64,000 bases of DNA, from NCBI GenBank assembly GCA_964540025.1, contig CAZIKQ010000001.1:183921-247920 (forward strand). The letters are read 5' to 3'. Position 1 is the first letter of the stretch. Every line of letters begins with the position of its first letter. A program made the position numbers and the translations under genes. The DNA comes from RGIG250 sp964540025 (GTDB lineage Bacteria > Bacillota > Negativicutes > Selenomonadales > Selenomonadaceae). The notes beneath the pieces were generated by a model. It saw nothing but the letters and a program-made list of their open reading frames with translations, was not told the origin of the DNA and searched no databases. Positions 25,902 to 34,925 of the stretch are shown here, piece after piece.

Positions 25902-26941
25902 AAAAGAATCTGTTTGGCCTTATGGAAAAGGCGATCAGGGAGGAAATGGCCCCTTTTGACATCGAGCCGTTCAGGGCGCGTCAGCTTGTTGACTGGATGT
26001 ACGGAAAAAGCGCCAAATCCTTCGACGAAATGACAAATATAAGTCAGGATCTCCGCTACCGGCTGGCCCGGGAATTTTCCATCGATCGGGCCCGGCAGGT
26101 TGAACGGTGGGATTCCACTGACGGGAAAACTACCAAGTTCCTGCTTGGCTTTCCCGATGAAGTGGCGGTTGAGGCCGTCCTCATGCGGCAACCTTATGGC
26201 AACAGTGTTTGCATTTCCACCCAGGCAGGCTGCGCCATGGGCTGCGCCTTCTGCGCCTCCACCCTGAAAGGACTTACCAGGGATTTAGTGGCTGGAGAAA
26301 TGCTGGCGCAGGTTTTCTTCATCAATGACTATCTTATGAAGGCGGGCCAGAAGGTTGACACCATGGTCCTGATGGGTTCAGGCGAACCCCTGTATAACTA
26401 CGCCAACGTGCTTCAATTCCTGCGGCTTATCCATGAGCCTTACTGCCTTAATTTTGGCTATCGCAACGTTACCCTGTCTACCTGCGGGATTGTGGAGCGG
26501 ATATATGACCTGGCCCATCAGAAGCTCCAGGTAGGACTGGCAATCTCCCTCCATGCGCCGAATGACGAAATCCGCCGCCGCCTCATGCCCATCGCCAATA
26601 AGTATCCAATCAGGGATGTGGTCAAAGCCGGTGAGGTCTATTTTAATGCGACGGGCCGCCGGGTAACCTACGAATATATCCTTATCGACGGGGTAAATGA
26701 CAGCAGGGAGAATGCCCGGGAGCTGGGACATCTTTTGCAGGGGCAGAACGCGTCGGTAAATCTTATTCCCATCAACCCGGTGGTGGAGCGTTACCTGCGG
26801 CGACCCAATGATGGGAAGATTACAGATTTTGCCAATATTCTGCACAGTATGCATATTACCGCTACCGTCAGAAAAGAGATGGGGGCCGACATTAACGCGG
26901 CCTGCGGCCAGTTGAGAAACCGTCATTTGGAGGGAAAATAA
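25898..26941 (+). CDS. rlmN: Dual-specificity RNA methyltransferase RlmN
   Basis: 347 residues from the ATG at 25898, which overlaps the previous stop as ATGA; upstream codons in this frame are shadow. It is a radical SAM enzyme that methylates C2 of A2503 in 23S rRNA and A37 of some tRNAs. The cluster motif CAMGCAFC lies near 113, MGSGEPLYNY near 150 follows, and the methyl-carrying cysteine of the C-terminus lies in INAACGQLR near 337. The N-terminal helical domain (RARQLVDWMYGK) recognises RNA. It is the last gene of the def-fmt-rsmB-rlmN operon, followed by a clear terminator. Confidence 0.97.
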   Translation: MKKNLFGLMEKAIREEMAPFDIEPFRARQLVDWMYGKSAKSFDEMTNISQDLRYRLAREFSIDRARQVERWDSTDGKTTKFLLGFPDEVAVEAVLMRQPYGNSVCISTQAGCAMGCAFCASTLKGLTRDLVAGEMLAQVFFINDYLMKAGQKVDTMVLMGSGEPLYNYANVLQFLRLIHEPYCLNFGYRNVTLSTCGIVERIYDLAHQKLQVGLAISLHAPNDEIRRRLMPIANKYPIRDVVKAGEVYFNATGRRVTYEYILIDGVNDSRENARELGHLLQGQNASVNLIPINPVVERYLRRPNDGKITDFANILHSMHITATVRKEMGADINAACGQLRNRHLEGK

Positions 26942-26945
26942 AATT

Positions 26946-26983
26946 GTCCTTGGTTCAACCGAACCAAGGACTTTGGCTTTTTT
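26946..26983. terminator. Bidirectional terminator between rlmN and the LysR gene
   Basis: An 11-bp perfect stem (GTCCTTGGTTC / GAACCAAGGAC) with an AACC loop, then a T-rich tail on the plus strand. Confidence 0.8.
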
Positions 26984-27024
26984 CGGGAGTTTGATTTTGC
27001 AACCGGTTTGCTTATAAGGGAATT

Positions 27025-27903
27025 TTAGTGTTCGTGATAATATTTGAGGAAATTTTGGGCAACGGAGGAAAGGGGCCGGCTTTTCACCACGGATATGGTT
27101 TGCCGGAGGCTGAACCGGTCATCCTGAAAATGGAGGCAGCGAAGCTCAGGCCCCAGCTCGTCGCTGATGCTGATGGGAACGATGGCCACCCCCGATTGCT
27201 GCCGGGCCCAGGTAATAGCGCTGTGCTTGGTGCTGTTTACGCAGAGTACATGAGGCGAGATGTGAGCGTTGGCGAAGTTGGACAGAATAAATTCCAGACA
27301 GCCCCGGGAGAGGCAGAGGGGGACACCCTCCAGATCTTTCAGCTCCAGGCTGGTTTTATCAGGTGAAACCCAGCTGGTGGACTGATGAAAAATCGCGCCC
27401 AGCTGTTCCCGGTCAGTGGAAAGGACCTCAAAGCGGGAGGCCTGCTCCAGCGGCAGGGGAGAAATACTGATTTCCGTCACGCCATTTAGAAGTTCGCGAG
27501 TGTGGGCGGCGCTGTCGCCCTCGTAGAGGTCAAACTCAACCTTCGGATTGAGCCGGGCAAAGCCGCAGAGATATTTTTTGATAAAGAAGGGAGCGGTAGA
27601 GGGAGAGATACTTAGGGCAAGCTTACCCTGTACGCCCCTCAGCGTGCTGTTGATCTCCCTTTGGACGCTGGCCTCAATGTTGCAGAGGTATTTTGCTTTG
27701 GCATAGAGAACGCGGCCCGCATCGGTCAGCTCGATACTGCGGGCCCCCCGCCGCACCAGCAGCAGCTCAGTGCCGTATTTTTTCTGGAGATTTTTCACCT
27801 GCATGGTCAGGGCCGGCTGGGCAATATGCAGTACCTCCGAGGCGGCGCTTAGATTACCGCAGTCCACAATGGTGATAAAATTTCGATAATGCTCCAAATC
27901 CAT
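27025..27903 (-). CDS. LysR-family transcriptional regulator
   Basis: 292 residues. The N-terminal winged HTH is clear (FITIVDCGNLSAASEVLHIAQPALTMQVKNL), followed by the linker helix and a periplasmic-binding-like effector domain (about 90-290; GKLALSISPSTAPFFIKKYL). It is divergent from the SLC13/MatC-like permease gene with 289 nt between the start codons, the classical layout for a LysR activator and its target. The inducer is probably the transported acid, which is unknown. Confidence 0.93.
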   Translation of the reverse strand: MDLEHYRNFITIVDCGNLSAASEVLHIAQPALTMQVKNLQKKYGTELLLVRRGARSIELTDAGRVLYAKAKYLCNIEASVQREINSTLRGVQGKLALSISPSTAPFFIKKYLCGFARLNPKVEFDLYEGDSAAHTRELLNGVTEISISPLPLEQASRFEVLSTDREQLGAIFHQSTSWVSPDKTSLELKDLEGVPLCLSRGCLEFILSNFANAHISPHVLCVNSTKHSAITWARQQSGVAIVPISISDELGPELRCLHFQDDRFSLRQTISVVKSRPLSSVAQNFLKYYHEH

Positions 27904-27980
27904 TTTCGGTACTCCTCATGAAGCCAGGTAAAGACAATAATGACGGCTTAGATTAAACTTAACGATATATTAAAACAAAA

Positions 27981-28144
27981 TTTTTCTTATAACTATTTGG
28001 GTATATATTCGATTTTCGATGAATAGAATCCTTTTTTTGGCGGATAATTATCATTTTCTTCTGTAATGAAACGAAAAATTATAATCTATATATTTATAAA
28101 AGCCATAAAATAGATATTTTTCTTATAACTCTAAATGAGGTATA
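27981..28144 (+). repeat. Direct repeats in the LysR-permease intergenic region
   Basis: TTTTTCTTATAACT occurs at 27981-27994 and again at 28117-28130, in each case followed after a few bases by GGTATA. The very AT-rich shared region has no gene. The copies may be LysR binding sites or paired promoter elements; the second lies about 65 nt before the permease start. Confidence 0.45.
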
Positions 28145-28192
28145 GTGTTAGCAAAAGGTCATGTTAAGTTGGAACGATGGAGGTATAAGTTG

Positions 28193-29449
28193 ATGAGTAT
28201 GGCATTGATTTCTCTTTTGACATTGCTGGCGGCAATTGTCCTCGGTTTTTGGCGAAAGCTGAACGTCGGCCTGTTGTGCATGGGCATTTCTCTCCTGCTG
28301 GGCCATGCGGCGGGCCTATCGGATAAACAGATCATTGCCGGATTCAATTATTCGCTGTTCGTCATGCTGCTGGGGGTGACCTATATGTTCAGCCTGGTGC
28401 AGGACAACGGGTGCCTGGATCTCCTGGCAAAAAAAGTCGTGGCCCTGGCCGGTAAGCGGACCTTTCTCATTCCGATCATAATTTATATTTTCTGTACGGT
28501 ACTGGCGGCCATCGGGCCGGGTACCGTGCCCACGATGGCTATTATGATGGTGTTTGCCATGGCGCTGGCGGCGGAGCTGGGCATCAGTCCGGCGATGCTG
28601 TCGGCCCTGATCGTGCTTGGCGCGTCAGGCGGCGGCGTTTCGCCTTTGGCGGCAACCGGTATCATTGGGCTCAATCTCTGCGCTGAATTTGGCGTCACCG
28701 GGATTGAGATGCCCTTCTTTTTGAACGGCGTGCTGTCAGCTACTGTCTACAGCGGGGTGGTTTACTTCCTGCAAGGAGGGCATAAAATGCACGTGGAAAA
28801 GCCCATGAAGCTCAGTGATATTCCCGCCTTTAATACCAAGCAGCTCATTACCCTGGCGGGAATTGTGCTGATGGTTGTACTGGTGCTTGTCTTTAAGATT
28901 AACGTAGGGCTGGTAGGCTTTGCCGTTGCGGCGGTATTTTCCCTGTTGCAGGTGGCAGATGAAGGGAAAGCGTTAAAGAATGTGCCCTGGGGAACGTTGC
29001 TCCTCATTGCGGGCGTTGGTATGCTGATGCAGATCATCATCAAGGTGGGCGGCATCAAGATGCTTTCGGAGTTTTTGGTATCCATGATGACAGCTCCCAC
29101 CGCCGCGTCTATTCTTGGTCTCTGCGCCGGTATTTTGAGCTGGTTCAGCTCAACCTCGGGGGTTGTCATGCCGACCTTGATTCCGACAATTCCCAATGTA
29201 ATAGCCGGGGTAGGCGGCAATGTCAGCCCGGTAGAACTGGCGACCGCGATTACCATGATCTCCAATACGGCCGGTATCAGCCCTCTTTCCACCGGCGGAG
29301 CGCTGGCGCTGGCGGCGTACTCTTCTGCGGCAAAGGCAAGCCCTGAGCTGCAGCAGAAGCTTTTTGTCAGGATGTTCGGCATTTCGGCCTTGGGCGTTAT
29401 AACATTAAGCGTCCTGGCTTACTTTGGCCTTTTCCGCTGGCTGTTGTGA
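28193..29449 (+). CDS. SLC13/MatC-like carboxylate permease
   Basis: 418 residues from the ATG at 28193, which has GGAGG 9 nt upstream (the frame is open 16 codons further). About 11-12 membrane helices are expected. Repeated hairpin-like segments with small residues, IGPGTVPTMAIMM near 102 and SGVVMPTLIPTIPNV near 325, and the loop TAGISPLSTGGALAL match the MatC/CitMHS/SLC13 ion-transporter fold used for dicarboxylates and malonate. The divergent LysR regulator supports induction by its substrate. The precise substrate cannot be read. Confidence 0.8.
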   Translation: MSMALISLLTLLAAIVLGFWRKLNVGLLCMGISLLLGHAAGLSDKQIIAGFNYSLFVMLLGVTYMFSLVQDNGCLDLLAKKVVALAGKRTFLIPIIIYIFCTVLAAIGPGTVPTMAIMMVFAMALAAELGISPAMLSALIVLGASGGGVSPLAATGIIGLNLCAEFGVTGIEMPFFLNGVLSATVYSGVVYFLQGGHKMHVEKPMKLSDIPAFNTKQLITLAGIVLMVVLVLVFKINVGLVGFAVAAVFSLLQVADEGKALKNVPWGTLLLIAGVGMLMQIIIKVGGIKMLSEFLVSMMTAPTAASILGLCAGILSWFSSTSGVVMPTLIPTIPNVIAGVGGNVSPVELATAITMISNTAGISPLSTGGALALAAYSSAAKASPELQQKLFVRMFGISALGVITLSVLAYFGLFRWLL

Positions 29450-29484
29450 AACAAATAGAGCCGCGATGGGTCAAGTCATAAATG

Positions 29485-29525
29485 AAAATCCTCCGCCTTT
29501 GAGTGCTTTTGAGGCGGAGGATTTT
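29485..29525. terminator. Bidirectional terminator between permease and patB
   Basis: A 14-bp stem (AAAATCCTCCGCCT and complement) with a 13-nt loop, ending in T runs on both strands. Confidence 0.8.
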
Positions 29526-29529
29526 ATGT

Positions 29530-30741
29530 TTACCCGTTGTGCTTTTTTATTGCCGCGGCCATTCGTTCCAGACCGGTTTTTATGATGCTTCTGGGCATGG
29601 CCAGGTTCAGCCGGACGAAGCCTTCGGCATTTCCCACGAAGAGGGCATCGCCGCCTTCCAAGAGAACGCCGGCATTGTTGGCGAAGAATTCCGACAGGTT
29701 CGTGCCTTTTGGCAGGACGGCCCGGAAATCAACCCAGGCAAGGTAGGTTGCTTCCGGGATCCGGCAGACAGCTTTGGGAATGTTTTCCCGAAGAAAATTT
29801 ACCAGGAAGGAAAAATTGTCATCAAGGTAGAGCTTCAATTCCTCAAGCCATTCGCCGCCGCCTTCATAAGCGGCCTGGGCGGCGGCCAGAGACAGGGGAT
29901 TGACCTCCTGTCCGATACGATCGTTGTCCCGGAAGGTTTCCCGCAGTTTTTCGTCACGGATGATGATGTTGGAGAACATGAGGCCGGCGATATTAAATGT
30001 TTTGCTGGGGGCCATGCAGGTGACAAGCCGTTGGTAGTCGGGCATTGCCTTGCCCAGAGGGATATGCTTGCGTCCGGTTCTGATAAGATCGCAGTGAATT
30101 TCATCCGACACGATCCACAGGTTGTGTTTTCTGATGATTTCAGCAACCCTTTGCAGTTCCTTTTCCGTCCACATCCGACCAGTGGGGTTGTGAGGATTGC
30201 ACCAGATGACGAGGCGGACGGCCGGGTCGGCAGCCTTGGCGGCAAAGTCCTCAAGGTCGAGGCTGAAGAAGCCCTTATCACACTTGAGGGCAGTGGTTAC
30301 AAGGGTTCGCTTGTTATCAAGGGTGGCATATTTGAAGTTGCCGTAGGCGGGGGTAGCGATGAGAACCTTTTCATCCGGACTTGTTACATCGGCGACAATT
30401 TCATAGAGGGCGGGAACTATACCGGGAGACATACAGAGCTGTTCCTTCGGAAAATTCCAGCTGTAGCGGTCCCGGCACCACCGGGAGAATGAGCTGTAGT
30501 AATCGTCCGTAAATAGGGAAGTATAGCCGAAAATCCGGCGGTCAACTCTGGCCCGGAGGGCGTTGAGAATGGCAGGCGGGACAGAGAACTCCATATCAGC
30601 TACCCACATGCGGACAAATTCATCGTCTGCGTAAGGAAATTTCTTTTCCGGGCCGGCATGGAATATGTAGCCACGGAATCCGTCTGTATTCAGGGCGTTT
30701 GTTCCCCGCCGGTCGATAATTTCGTCAAAATTGTATTTCAT
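29530..30741 (-). CDS. patB: PatB/MalY-type PLP-dependent C-S lyase
   Basis: 403 residues, fold-type I aminotransferase. The PLP lysine is in the family motif APSKTFNIAG near 240. NPHNPTGRMW near 175 and SDEIHCDLI near 210 hold the residues that contact the PLP ring and phosphate. The N-terminus (FDEIIDRRGTNALNTDGF, then WVADMEFSVPP) is typical of PatB, which cleaves cystathionine or cysteine to give ammonia, pyruvate and a thiol; some relatives act as repressors or aminotransferases. It is a single gene. The 295-nt upstream region has short GC-rich repeats (GGCGG/CCGCC near 30850-30890) but no riboswitch that I recognise. Confidence 0.9.
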   Translation of the reverse strand: MKYNFDEIIDRRGTNALNTDGFRGYIFHAGPEKKFPYADDEFVRMWVADMEFSVPPAILNALRARVDRRIFGYTSLFTDDYYSSFSRWCRDRYSWNFPKEQLCMSPGIVPALYEIVADVTSPDEKVLIATPAYGNFKYATLDNKRTLVTTALKCDKGFFSLDLEDFAAKAADPAVRLVIWCNPHNPTGRMWTEKELQRVAEIIRKHNLWIVSDEIHCDLIRTGRKHIPLGKAMPDYQRLVTCMAPSKTFNIAGLMFSNIIIRDEKLRETFRDNDRIGQEVNPLSLAAAQAAYEGGGEWLEELKLYLDDNFSFLVNFLRENIPKAVCRIPEATYLAWVDFRAVLPKGTNLSEFFANNAGVLLEGGDALFVGNAEGFVRLNLAMPRSIIKTGLERMAAAIKKHNG

Positions 30742-31036
30742 CTGAATCCCTTCCTCCGTAAGAAAGCCGTTGTGTTATGAGAGAAATCAAGCTCCGTGGA
30801 GCGCCACAGGCCCTGATTCGTTATTGGGCCGGGAAATAATCTGCTTTCGCAGGGCGGTAAGTTTTTTGCCGCCTGACTGCGGCGTATGGTATGCAAAAAC
30901 CGATGACAGGGCGTTTGTTCGAGTAAAAATATTTTAGCGGCTTTTCGCATTAACCTGTGGTATTTTGTCTAGCCGTAGGGAGGCAGTACACATTAACAAC
31001 ACACGGACAAGCAGAACCTGACCACAGAGAAACGAT

Positions 31037-32389
31037 CTACTCACGATCACTTCTATGTTCCTGACTTTCTCTTTTCTGTGGCTCTGCCAAGCAAACCAAG
31101 GCGGTCACCACTTGATGATTTTTTATCTCGGTTACCCGGATTATCAAGCCGGAGGTCTCCACTTCGATGGTGGAGCCATCCTCGGGAATGGCGGCTATGG
31201 CCCCAAAAATCAGCCCGTTAAAGGTATCAAAATTCTCGCAAGGCAACGTGATACCCAGTACCTGGGCGATCTCCTCCAGAGGAGCCTCTCCACGGATCTT
31301 CCACATGCCGGAATCCACTGCTTCAATTAGGGGCGGGGCACCTTGGAATACATCCTCCTCGCCCAGATCTCCCACCAGTTGCTCCACAAGATCATTGATA
31401 GTGACGATACCTGTCATGCCGCCATATTCGTCCAGCACTACCGCTAAGGGATGGCAGTTTCCCTTCATGTTGCGGAACAGTATATCTGCCTTGACGCTGT
31501 CCGGCACGAAATAGGGGGTCTCTACCGCCTGTTCCATTACGGTCTCCCGGCTCCGGTCAGTCAAGCGGAAGTATGTTTTGGCATTGAGGATACCCACCAC
31601 ATCGTCTGCGGATTCTCCGCACACAGGATACCGGGTATGGCGGCTGTTATGAATGGTGGCAGCCCACTCTTCCATACTTTCCTCCAACCATAGAATAGTC
31701 AGATCAGTACGATGGGTGGCAATCTCCCCGGCAGTCAGGTCATCAAACTCAAAGACATTTTGGATAAATTGTTTTTCCTCATAGTCAATGGTGCCTTTTT
31801 GGGTACCCACATCTATCATCATGCGGATCTCTTCCTCGCTGACGGTCTCCTCCTCGGCGTTGGGGTCAATGCCAAGAAAACGCAGGACAGTATTGGTGGA
31901 AGCGGTCAGGAGCCACACAATGGGGGCGAACAGCTTGGCGATGGCGGAGATCAGGCCGGAGATACCCAGAGCCAGGGATTCTGCCTTACGCATGGCCATT
32001 CGCTTGGGAACCAGCTCGCCAAAAATAAGAGTAAAATAGGATAAGATCAGCGTGATAATGACTACGGAAATGGCATCCAGCGTAGCGGCAGGGACACCCA
32101 CTCCCAGTCCTACAAGCCAATTTACCAATCTGTCAGAAAAGTTCTCGGCTGCAAAGGCGCTGCCCAGAAAACCGGAGAGGGTGATGGCTACCTGGATGGT
32201 GGCGAGGAATCGAGCCGGCTGGCTGGTCAGGCGAGCCAGACGTATGGCTCGTTTGTCTCCCTCGGCGGCCATTCGAGCCAGCTTGGCATCGTTGATAGAG
32301 ATCACGGCAATCTCGGCACTGGCAAAGACTGCGTTGAGCAGGATCAGAAAGACCTGCAGCAAAATCATAAATAAAATAGAATCCTCCAA
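31037..32389 (-). CDS. CNNM/CorC (hemolysin-like) transporter-associated protein
   Basis: 450 residues. Residues 1-190 are the DUF21/CNNM membrane domain with three to four helices (VFASAEIAVISINDAKL, ILSYFTLIFGELVPKRMA). About 205-330 hold a pair of CBS domains (TRYPVCGESADDVVGILN, HPLAVVLDEYGGMTGIVT), which bind ATP-Mg in relatives. The end is a CorC_HlyC domain. Family members are Mg2+ or Co2+ exporters such as MpfA. Codon choice seems somewhat different from neighbouring genes. The leader carries a terminator 44 nt before the start, pointing to attenuation. An IS remnant lies just upstream. Confidence 0.9.
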   Translation of the reverse strand: MEDSILFMILLQVFLILLNAVFASAEIAVISINDAKLARMAAEGDKRAIRLARLTSQPARFLATIQVAITLSGFLGSAFAAENFSDRLVNWLVGLGVGVPAATLDAISVVIITLILSYFTLIFGELVPKRMAMRKAESLALGISGLISAIAKLFAPIVWLLTASTNTVLRFLGIDPNAEEETVSEEEIRMMIDVGTQKGTIDYEEKQFIQNVFEFDDLTAGEIATHRTDLTILWLEESMEEWAATIHNSRHTRYPVCGESADDVVGILNAKTYFRLTDRSRETVMEQAVETPYFVPDSVKADILFRNMKGNCHPLAVVLDEYGGMTGIVTINDLVEQLVGDLGEEDVFQGAPPLIEAVDSGMWKIRGEAPLEEIAQVLGITLPCENFDTFNGLIFGAIAAIPEDGSTIEVETSGLIIRVTEIKNHQVVTALVCLAEPQKRESQEHRSDRE

Positions 32390-32432
32390 TGTAAATTCCT
32401 CCTCAAATCATAACAATTGCAGAAAAAGATGC

Positions 32433-32480
32433 AAAAAGACACAGCCTGTCGTATTATCAGCAAAAAAACAGGCCATGTCT
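32433..32480 (-). terminator. Leader attenuator upstream of the CNNM gene
   Basis: Minus strand: AGACATGGCCTGT pairs with ACAGGCTGTGTCT (13 bp with two adjacent G-U pairs), directly followed by five T. It lies between the promoter (32587-32615) and the start codon (32389), inside a leader of about 190 nt, so it should stop transcription unless an upstream structure prevents folding. I do not recognise the M-box, the yybP-ykoY manganese motif or another known class in the leader. Confidence 0.65.
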
Positions 32481-32586
32481 CATCCGATTCTGTTCATAAT
32501 TGTTGTGCGAGGGAGGTTTGGCGGGGGCGCTACTGTCACCGTCATCCATAAGCCGCGAATCTTCTCCTTTCATCATGATTTCTCAT

Positions 32587-32615
32587 ATCTTATCAGACAA
32601 TCTCCGGCTCGTCAA
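32587..32615 (-). promoter_or_regulatory. Promoter of the CNNM gene
   Basis: Minus strand TTGACG (32610-32615), 17 nt, TAAGAT (32587-32592). The transcript would start near 32580 and carry a leader of about 190 nt. Confidence 0.6.
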
Positions 32616-32619
32616 CTTG

Positions 32620-32893
32620 TGAAGCGATGATTATACATATAGATTCTGCTCAGATTATGTTTCTGTCCTGAGCCGTGTGGTAGTACATATTCATTTTTTT
32701 GAGCTGACCACATACCTGTATAAAAATATGATCGAATTGGGCCTCGGTTTATGTCCTTATTTGGTAAACGGTACAAATATGATCCACACTTCCTGGTGTC
32801 CGGTACTTTCTCAGGGACCAGGTCTTTCAGTGAGATAAAGTAGAGTTGTTGTTGGATTGACCGGCCGGTTTTTCGACAAATAACGCAAATCAC
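32620..32893 (-). mobile_element. Remnant of an IS1182-type transposase N-terminus
   Basis: A 93-codon minus-strand frame contains GRSIQQQLYFISLKDLVPEK, which resembles the start of IS1182/IS5-group transposases (a Q-x-L-x-x-x-L-x-D-L-V-P-E pattern). Similarity fades within about 40 residues, and no catalytic DDE part remains. The sequence is less GC-rich than its flanks. The perfect hairpin just upstream (32882-32937), which encloses a TATAAT, may be the end of the former element. Family assignment is from memory of the motif. Confidence 0.45.
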
Positions 32894-32937
32894 CCCTATC
32901 TGTGGCCATTATACCACGGATAGGGGTGATTTGCGTT
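32882..32937. repeat. 19-bp perfect inverted repeat, possible IS end or terminator
   Basis: AACGCAAATCACCCCTATC and its complement flank 18 nt that contain TATAAT on the minus strand. It lies 45 nt after the stop of the HD-GYP gene, so it may also end that transcript, although no strong T run follows. The 592-nt stretch 32390-32981 holds this repeat, the IS remnant, the promoter and the attenuator. Confidence 0.6.
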
Positions 32938-32981
32938 GCTTGTCGGCAGATTGAGGCTGTCTGACAGAGGCGGCTTTTCTT

Positions 32982-34049
32982 TTATTTTGGATTGTACTCG
33001 ATTATCGAGAGGTTCCTGTATTCATTCAAATCAATGATCGTGGCTTCGTTTATACGAATGAGAGGCTGGGCGTCCAATCCGTTTGCATAGCGGACGATGG
33101 TACCGATCATGCCGTTGGAGAGGAGAACCCGGGAGCCAAGGAAAGAGAGCTTTATACTGGTGATAAAGGGAATGCAGACATTGGGGTCAAGCTTTGAGCA
33201 CATGAGCACGGCAATTTTTTCAATAGCCGCAAAGGGAGTCATGCGCCGCTCTCCTTCCACCTCAGTAGTAAGGTTGTCGTACAAGTCAGCCAGAGCCACG
33301 ATCCGGGCGAACTTATGCAGGTGTTCTCCCTTCAGCCCCAAAGGATAACCGGAACCGTCCATGCATTCATGATGCTGGGCAGCCGCTTCTATGACACCGG
33401 CAGGAAGATTCGGGCAGGCCCGCAATATTTTAGAGGCTTCCATTGTATGAATCATGTAGTCGTCAATGAGCTCTTCGGGGACAGCAATGCTCCGCATAGC
33501 GCAGAGGTTGGGCGGGAGCTTTGATTTGCCAATGTCATGGAGAAATCCGGCCAAAATGAGATCCTGGATTTCTGCCGGGTCCAGGCTGATCCATTTTCCG
33601 ATTACACCGGAAAGAATGGAAACCCGGAGGGAATGGTTGTACACGTCGCTTGCCAGGTGATTCAGTTCAAAAATATGGTCAATTACGCCGCTGTTATGGG
33701 CAAGGGGATACAGAGTGTCGTGAACAAGGCACTTGGTCTCATATACGGACTGCTCATCCCCGCCCTTGCTCAGGGTTTCAATCAGTCCTTTGGCAGTTCC
33801 CACGACCTCCTTGTACTCACTGATAAAGGCATCGGCAGGATTGAACAGGGCGGCGACGCTAAGGAAATTACTGCTGAGTTCGTATTCATCCTTTATGTAG
33901 ATAAATGGAACATCAAGGGTCTGGAGATGCTTGATGTGGGAGGGGGTAAGCTCCGTATTTTCTGACAGGACTACAATAAGGTCATCGTTGACAATTGTGC
34001 GGGCCAGAATCATGCCGGGCTTCAAGTCGGTAACTGATATGGAACGCAA
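32982..34049 (-). CDS. HD-GYP domain phosphodiesterase
   Basis: 355 residues. An N-terminal region (1-125) of unknown type is followed by an HD-GYP domain (about 130-270): NHSLRVSILSG, HDIGKSKLP (HD metal pair), then HHECMDGSGYPLGLKG, the GYP signature with the extra histidines. Such enzymes hydrolyse cyclic di-GMP in the cytoplasm. A C-terminal part of about 80 residues (FLGSRVLLSNGMIGTIVRY) is shared by several HD-GYP response proteins. No receiver domain or membrane segment is seen. It is a single gene, and no diguanylate cyclase is in the window. Confidence 0.9.
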   Translation of the reverse strand: MRSISVTDLKPGMILARTIVNDDLIVVLSENTELTPSHIKHLQTLDVPFIYIKDEYELSSNFLSVAALFNPADAFISEYKEVVGTAKGLIETLSKGGDEQSVYETKCLVHDTLYPLAHNSGVIDHIFELNHLASDVYNHSLRVSILSGVIGKWISLDPAEIQDLILAGFLHDIGKSKLPPNLCAMRSIAVPEELIDDYMIHTMEASKILRACPNLPAGVIEAAAQHHECMDGSGYPLGLKGEHLHKFARIVALADLYDNLTTEVEGERRMTPFAAIEKIAVLMCSKLDPNVCIPFITSIKLSFLGSRVLLSNGMIGTIVRYANGLDAQPLIRINEATIIDLNEYRNLSIIEYNPK

Positions 34050-34210
34050 AGGGATTCCTCCTCATTTTAGAAGGGATTAGTATAACTGACACATTCTGCC
34101 TTACAGGCGAATTCTGTTACATTATATACCATTTTGTGATTAAAGGGGAGATTTTTTTATTTTCGCTTTAATAAATGAGTCGTTTTTCCCTGTATGGAAA
34201 ACCTTTATAC

Positions 34211-34238
34211 TTGACAACTACAGATACATGCTTACAAT
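34211..34238 (+). promoter_or_regulatory. Promoter of the nitroreductase-rbgA-rnhB run
   Basis: TTGACA, 16 nt, TACAAT. It lies in the 335-nt gap 34050-34384, where nothing else stands out; the reading frame open from 34253 is an unsupported extension of the nitroreductase. Confidence 0.5.
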
Positions 34239-34384
34239 AAAAAAACGGGGAGATGTTTTTTCTCGGGAAATTACGCACTGTAATGCAGTTGTTCCGGAAA
34301 TTGCCAGGCAATTTTCCCCGATGGCATTCAACGGTTAAATACCTTTATAAAATGCTGGTCAAGCATGGTTCAGGAGGAAAGAAA

Positions 34385-34924
34385 ATGAAAGAAGCATTTA
34401 TGAACAACGAAACTGTAAAGGTGCTTATGGAGCGCCGCAGCGTAAGAAAATATAAGAGCGAACAGATAAAGGATGATGAGCTGGAGGCTATAATTGAAGC
34501 TGCCCGTTATACGGCCAGCGGCCACGACTATCAGCCGGTTAAGGTGGTTGTGGTTCGGGATAAAGCTATCCGGGACAAGCTTTCTCAGATGAATGCAAAA
34601 ATCCTTGGGTCGGCGGCGGATCCTTTTTACAATGCCCCTACGGTGCTGGTTGTCCTTGCGGATAAGACCAGCCCCACTTACGTTGAGGATGGCGCGCTTG
34701 TTTTGGGAAACCTCATGAATGCGGCTCACGCCATCGGGGTTGATTCCTGCTGGATCAACCGGGCCAGAGAGACCTTTGAGACGGAAGAAGGCAAGGCTCT
34801 GCTGAAAGAGTGGGGACTCGAGGGAAACTACGCCGGGATTGGCAACTGCATCCTCGGTTATCGTGAGGGTGAATATCCGAAAGCGCCCGCCCGCCACGGT
34901 GAGTTTGCAGTTTATGTGAAATAA
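34385..34924 (+). CDS. Nitroreductase-family FMN protein
   Basis: 179 residues from the ATG at 34385, with GGAGG 8 nt upstream. It shows the nitroreductase start VLMERRSVRKYKSEQI, where the arginines hold the FMN phosphate, and AARYTASGHDYQPVKVVVV. The later NAAHAIGVDSCWINRA and GNCILGYREGEYPKAPAR segments complete the fold. These dimeric flavoproteins reduce nitro groups, quinones or enones with NAD(P)H; the natural substrate is unknown. It lies 1 nt before rbgA. Confidence 0.9.
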   Translation: MKEAFMNNETVKVLMERRSVRKYKSEQIKDDELEAIIEAARYTASGHDYQPVKVVVVRDKAIRDKLSQMNAKILGSAADPFYNAPTVLVVLADKTSPTYVEDGALVLGNLMNAAHAIGVDSCWINRARETFETEEGKALLKEWGLEGNYAGIGNCILGYREGEYPKAPARHGEFAVYVK

Positions 34925-34925
34925 A

